Part shown: positions 6,612 to 8,513 of the stretch, piece by piece
How positions within the stretch are numbered: position 1 is the first letter of the stretch
How the letters are laid out: each line of letters begins with the position of its first letter
The notes under the pieces: model-generated
Told to the model about the DNA's origin: nothing
Seen by the model: the letters and a program-made list of their open reading frames with translations, nothing else
The model's database searches: none
Source of the DNA: UBA7396 sp034676185
Lineage (GTDB): Bacteria > Patescibacteriota > Gracilibacteria > BD1-5 > UBA6164
DNA length: 8,513 nucleotides
Reading direction: 5' to 3'
NCBI GenBank assembly: GCA_034676185.1
Contig: JAUCCN010000025.1
Coordinates: 1 to 8,513 of the forward strand
Made by a program: the position numbers and the translations under genes

Positions 6612-8285
6612 ATGTTAAAATATATAAAATTTGATTTATTTTTACAAAATAATTTTGTAGAATCTGAAAATAGAAGTAGAGAAGAAGTAAAAACGCCAGT
6701 AGAAAATAAAGAACCCGATTTATCTCATTTATCTCCAGAAGATAGAGAAAGAATTGAAAAAATACAAGAAAAAATAAAAGTATTAGAAAATGAATTACAA
6801 ATTACCAATGCATGAGTAAATGTAGTTTGAGCAAGAAAAGAAGTTTTAGAATGAAAATCAGATTCTCAAATTTCTTTTAGAGAATTATCAGAAGATGGTG
6901 CGTATCAAGTAAATGAAAGAGTTTTAAAATTAAAATGAGAATTACTAGAGTTAAAAGAACAAAAACAAATTCTTTTAAGAGGTATTGAAGTAGCAAAAGC
7001 AAATAAATTATCTGATTCAGAAATAAAAAGTATGCAAGCTATTACTTCAAAAGAATTTTTATCAACTCCTGCAAATGAAAGATTAAGATTTATTACTCAA
7101 GGAAATATTGAAGCAAAAAATGTAAAAGAAGGATGAGAAAAAGCATTGAATTTTACTTTTACATTTGATGGAAAATTTAATAGAGAATTATATATTAGAA
7201 CGACTGCTGGACAAATTTTACCTGAAAATGTAAGAACAGTAACATCAGGAAATGTTGAATATACAAGAACTGGACTTAATGGAGAATTTTTTTCAAATGA
7301 ATGAAAAAGACTTTTGATCCATGAATGAACACAATTAGAAGTTACAAAGTTTTGAGCAGAAGATGAGTTAAAACAAATTCAAGAAAATTTGAGTAATGGA
7401 TTAAAAGAATATAAAGGAACACCACATGAAGAATTAGCTTTAGAATCTTTGAAAAAATGATATGATCCAAAATTTGTAATTTCATTATTTTGAGATAAAA
7501 TTGCATCATTATCAGTTTGAAAAAAAGAAACTATTGAAGATAAAATTACTGATATTGCTCGTTTACAAGATGATTTTCAGGAAGATTATCCAAGCGAAAA
7601 AGCTATTTTAGAATGAGAAAAACCTTCAGAAAAATTTTCTTGATATGTAGTAAATTCACTTAATCCATCAAAAATTTCTGAAGTTTCACAAATATATTGA
7701 TATAATTTGGAAGTCGTAAAACAAACCAGAAGAGCAAATAATCCATCTCTTGGATGATGACCGATGAATTTAGAAAATATCAATATTGAATGAATTTCAA
7801 AAGAAGAAGTTGATGCAATATTAAATAAACAAAAATTTACTCCAGGTTCAAAGGATGCACAAGTTTTATTTCTTGCTGCTTGTCAAGCTGCTGATTTACC
7901 AAAAGATTGGTGTAATAAAGAAAGTCTTCATAGAATTTTATCTCGTGAATCAAACGGAATGGTTGGAAGACTGAATTATACTATCAAATGACATAGTGTA
8001 GATAGTTTTAAAGAACAAGCACTTTCTTCTACAAGAAATAATCCAATTGGAACGGTTTCAACTGCCTCATGACTTGGACAATTACTTTTGTCAAATGTTG
8101 ATAAATATTATCCAGAAGGAAGAAAATGAATTTGAGATCCTCTCAATGAAGCAGTATGAATGCTGAGATATATTAAGGATAGATATGGAAATCCAGATAT
8201 AGCTTGGTCTGTATACGGAAAAACATGAAATTTTGATCATCCTCAAACAGGAAGACAATATAAATGATTTGCTGAATGATATTAA
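6612..8285 (+). CDS. Coiled-coil protein with C-terminal lytic-transglycosylase-like domain
   Basis: This encodes 557 residues with about 25 TGA glycines. No signal peptide or membrane helix is visible (it starts MLKYIKFDLFLQNNF). Residues about 40-135 are charged and helical, probably coiled coil (ERIEKIQEKIKVLENEL). Residues about 178-248 form an unrecognised beta-rich module with FNRELYIRTTAGQILPENV and GKRLLIHEGT. The C-terminus (about 420-557) looks like an SLT/lysozyme-fold transglycosylase. It has a likely catalytic Glu446 in LHRILSRESNG, then STASGLGQLL (485-492) in place of the usual SSAxGLxQ, GIGDPLNEAVGMLRYI, DRYGNPDIAW and a closing FAEGY. Such enzymes cleave the glycan strands of peptidoglycan. 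It is the last gene of the pilT operon, followed by a strong terminator. It might open the wall for the pilus or act on another cell's wall; export without a signal peptide is unexplained. Fold assignment is fairly confident, activity and role are not. Confidence 0.82.
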
Positions 8286-8326
8286 AAAATAAAATGACCT
8301 CTCAAATTGAGAGGTCATTTTATTTT
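8286..8326. terminator. Perfect 20-bp bidirectional terminator
   Basis: The arm AAAATAAAATGACCTCTCAA (8286-8305) is perfectly complementary to 8307-8326, with the core GACCTCTC/GAGAGGTC flanked by A and T runs. It starts one base after the stop of the transglycosylase-like gene and lies 28 bp beyond the ndk stop on the minus strand, so it can end both convergent transcripts. Confidence 0.9.
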
Positions 8327-8354
8327 AAGGCTTTAACATATTTTGATAGAATTA

Positions 8355-8513
8355 TTATCCAACAATTTTATCAGAGATTTTTTCATACGATGTAATTTCT
8401 CCATCTTTGAAAAATCTTTTTAATTCAACTGCAGCAGTTTCTGGACTATCTGAAGCATGAATGATATTTGCATCAATAGTAAGAGCAAAATCTCCTCTAA
8501 TTGATCCAGGAAG
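8355..8513 (-). CDS. ndk: Nucleoside diphosphate kinase, C-terminal part (cut by window edge)
   Basis: The last 52 residues are present and end in TAA at 8355-8357. The sequence LPGSIRGDFAL, NIIHASDSPETA and ELKRFF is diagnostic of NDK, which transfers the gamma phosphate between nucleoside triphosphates and diphosphates in the cytoplasm. The His of NIIHASDS is the phosphorylated catalytic residue, and the Arg of IRGDF is a conserved active-site residue. The common family form is NxxHGSDS, so Ala replaces Gly here. The N-terminal two thirds lie beyond the right edge. No TGA codon occurs in this part. The gene converges on the pilT operon and shares its terminator. Confidence 0.95.
   Translation of the reverse strand, partial: LPGSIRGDFALTIDANIIHASDSPETAAVELKRFFKDGEITSYEKISDKIVG

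Noticed and set aside
1..8513. CRISPR arrays, insertion sequences, tRNA or rRNA genes, or phage modules.
   Set aside because: No regularly spaced repeats, transposase-like ORFs, terminal inverted repeats or tRNA cloverleaf-like sequences were found by reading both strands.

Overview
The window comes from an AT-rich bacterium that reads UGA as glycine (genetic code 25), the signature of the Gracilibacteria / Absconditabacteria (BD1-5/SR1) branch of the Candidate Phyla Radiation. The clearest proof is pilT. The glycine of its Walker B motif (GEMRD), the glycine after the catalytic histidine (LHTSG) and another after the Walker A helix are all TGA codons. The same holds in thrS (for example the FYGPK and VIIGEQ glycines) and in the surface protein genes. 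Every long gene ends in TAA. Many ORFs look broken under the standard code but are continuous once TGA is read as Gly.

Layout, left to right. Positions 229-2552 (+) hold a large type IV pilin-like surface protein: prepilin N-terminus, Ser/Gly linker, Cys-rich repeats and a C-terminal Fibrobacter-succinogenes-major-paralogous (FISUMP) domain. It is interrupted by one apparent one-base deletion in an A5 run near 621-625. Positions 2621-3016 (+) hold a small protein with a signal peptide. A bidirectional hairpin terminator (3017-3041) is shared with thrS (3028-4803, -), which encodes a threonyl-tRNA synthetase that lacks the TGS domain. Between thrS and its promoter lies a leader with a 17-codon ORF containing three Thr codons, followed by a set of mutually exclusive hairpins ending in an intrinsic terminator. 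This looks like a classical ribosome-mediated attenuator. A back-to-back promoter then drives a three-gene + strand operon: a 147-residue orphan protein (5083-5526), the pilus retraction ATPase PilT (5548-6591), and a 557-residue coiled-coil protein with a C-terminal lytic-transglycosylase-like domain (6612-8285). A perfect 20-bp stem terminator (8286-8326) separates that operon from the convergent 3' end of ndk (8355-8513, -), which is cut by the window edge.

Taken together, most of the window concerns the cell surface and pili (pilin-like adhesin, secreted protein, PilT, a wall-lysis-like protein), with two housekeeping genes in between. Members of this lineage are thought to live attached to, or prey on, other bacteria, so a pilus and wall-hydrolase set would fit, but that role is inference. 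Start sites lack Shine-Dalgarno sequences; three of them carry an A7 run right before the start codon.
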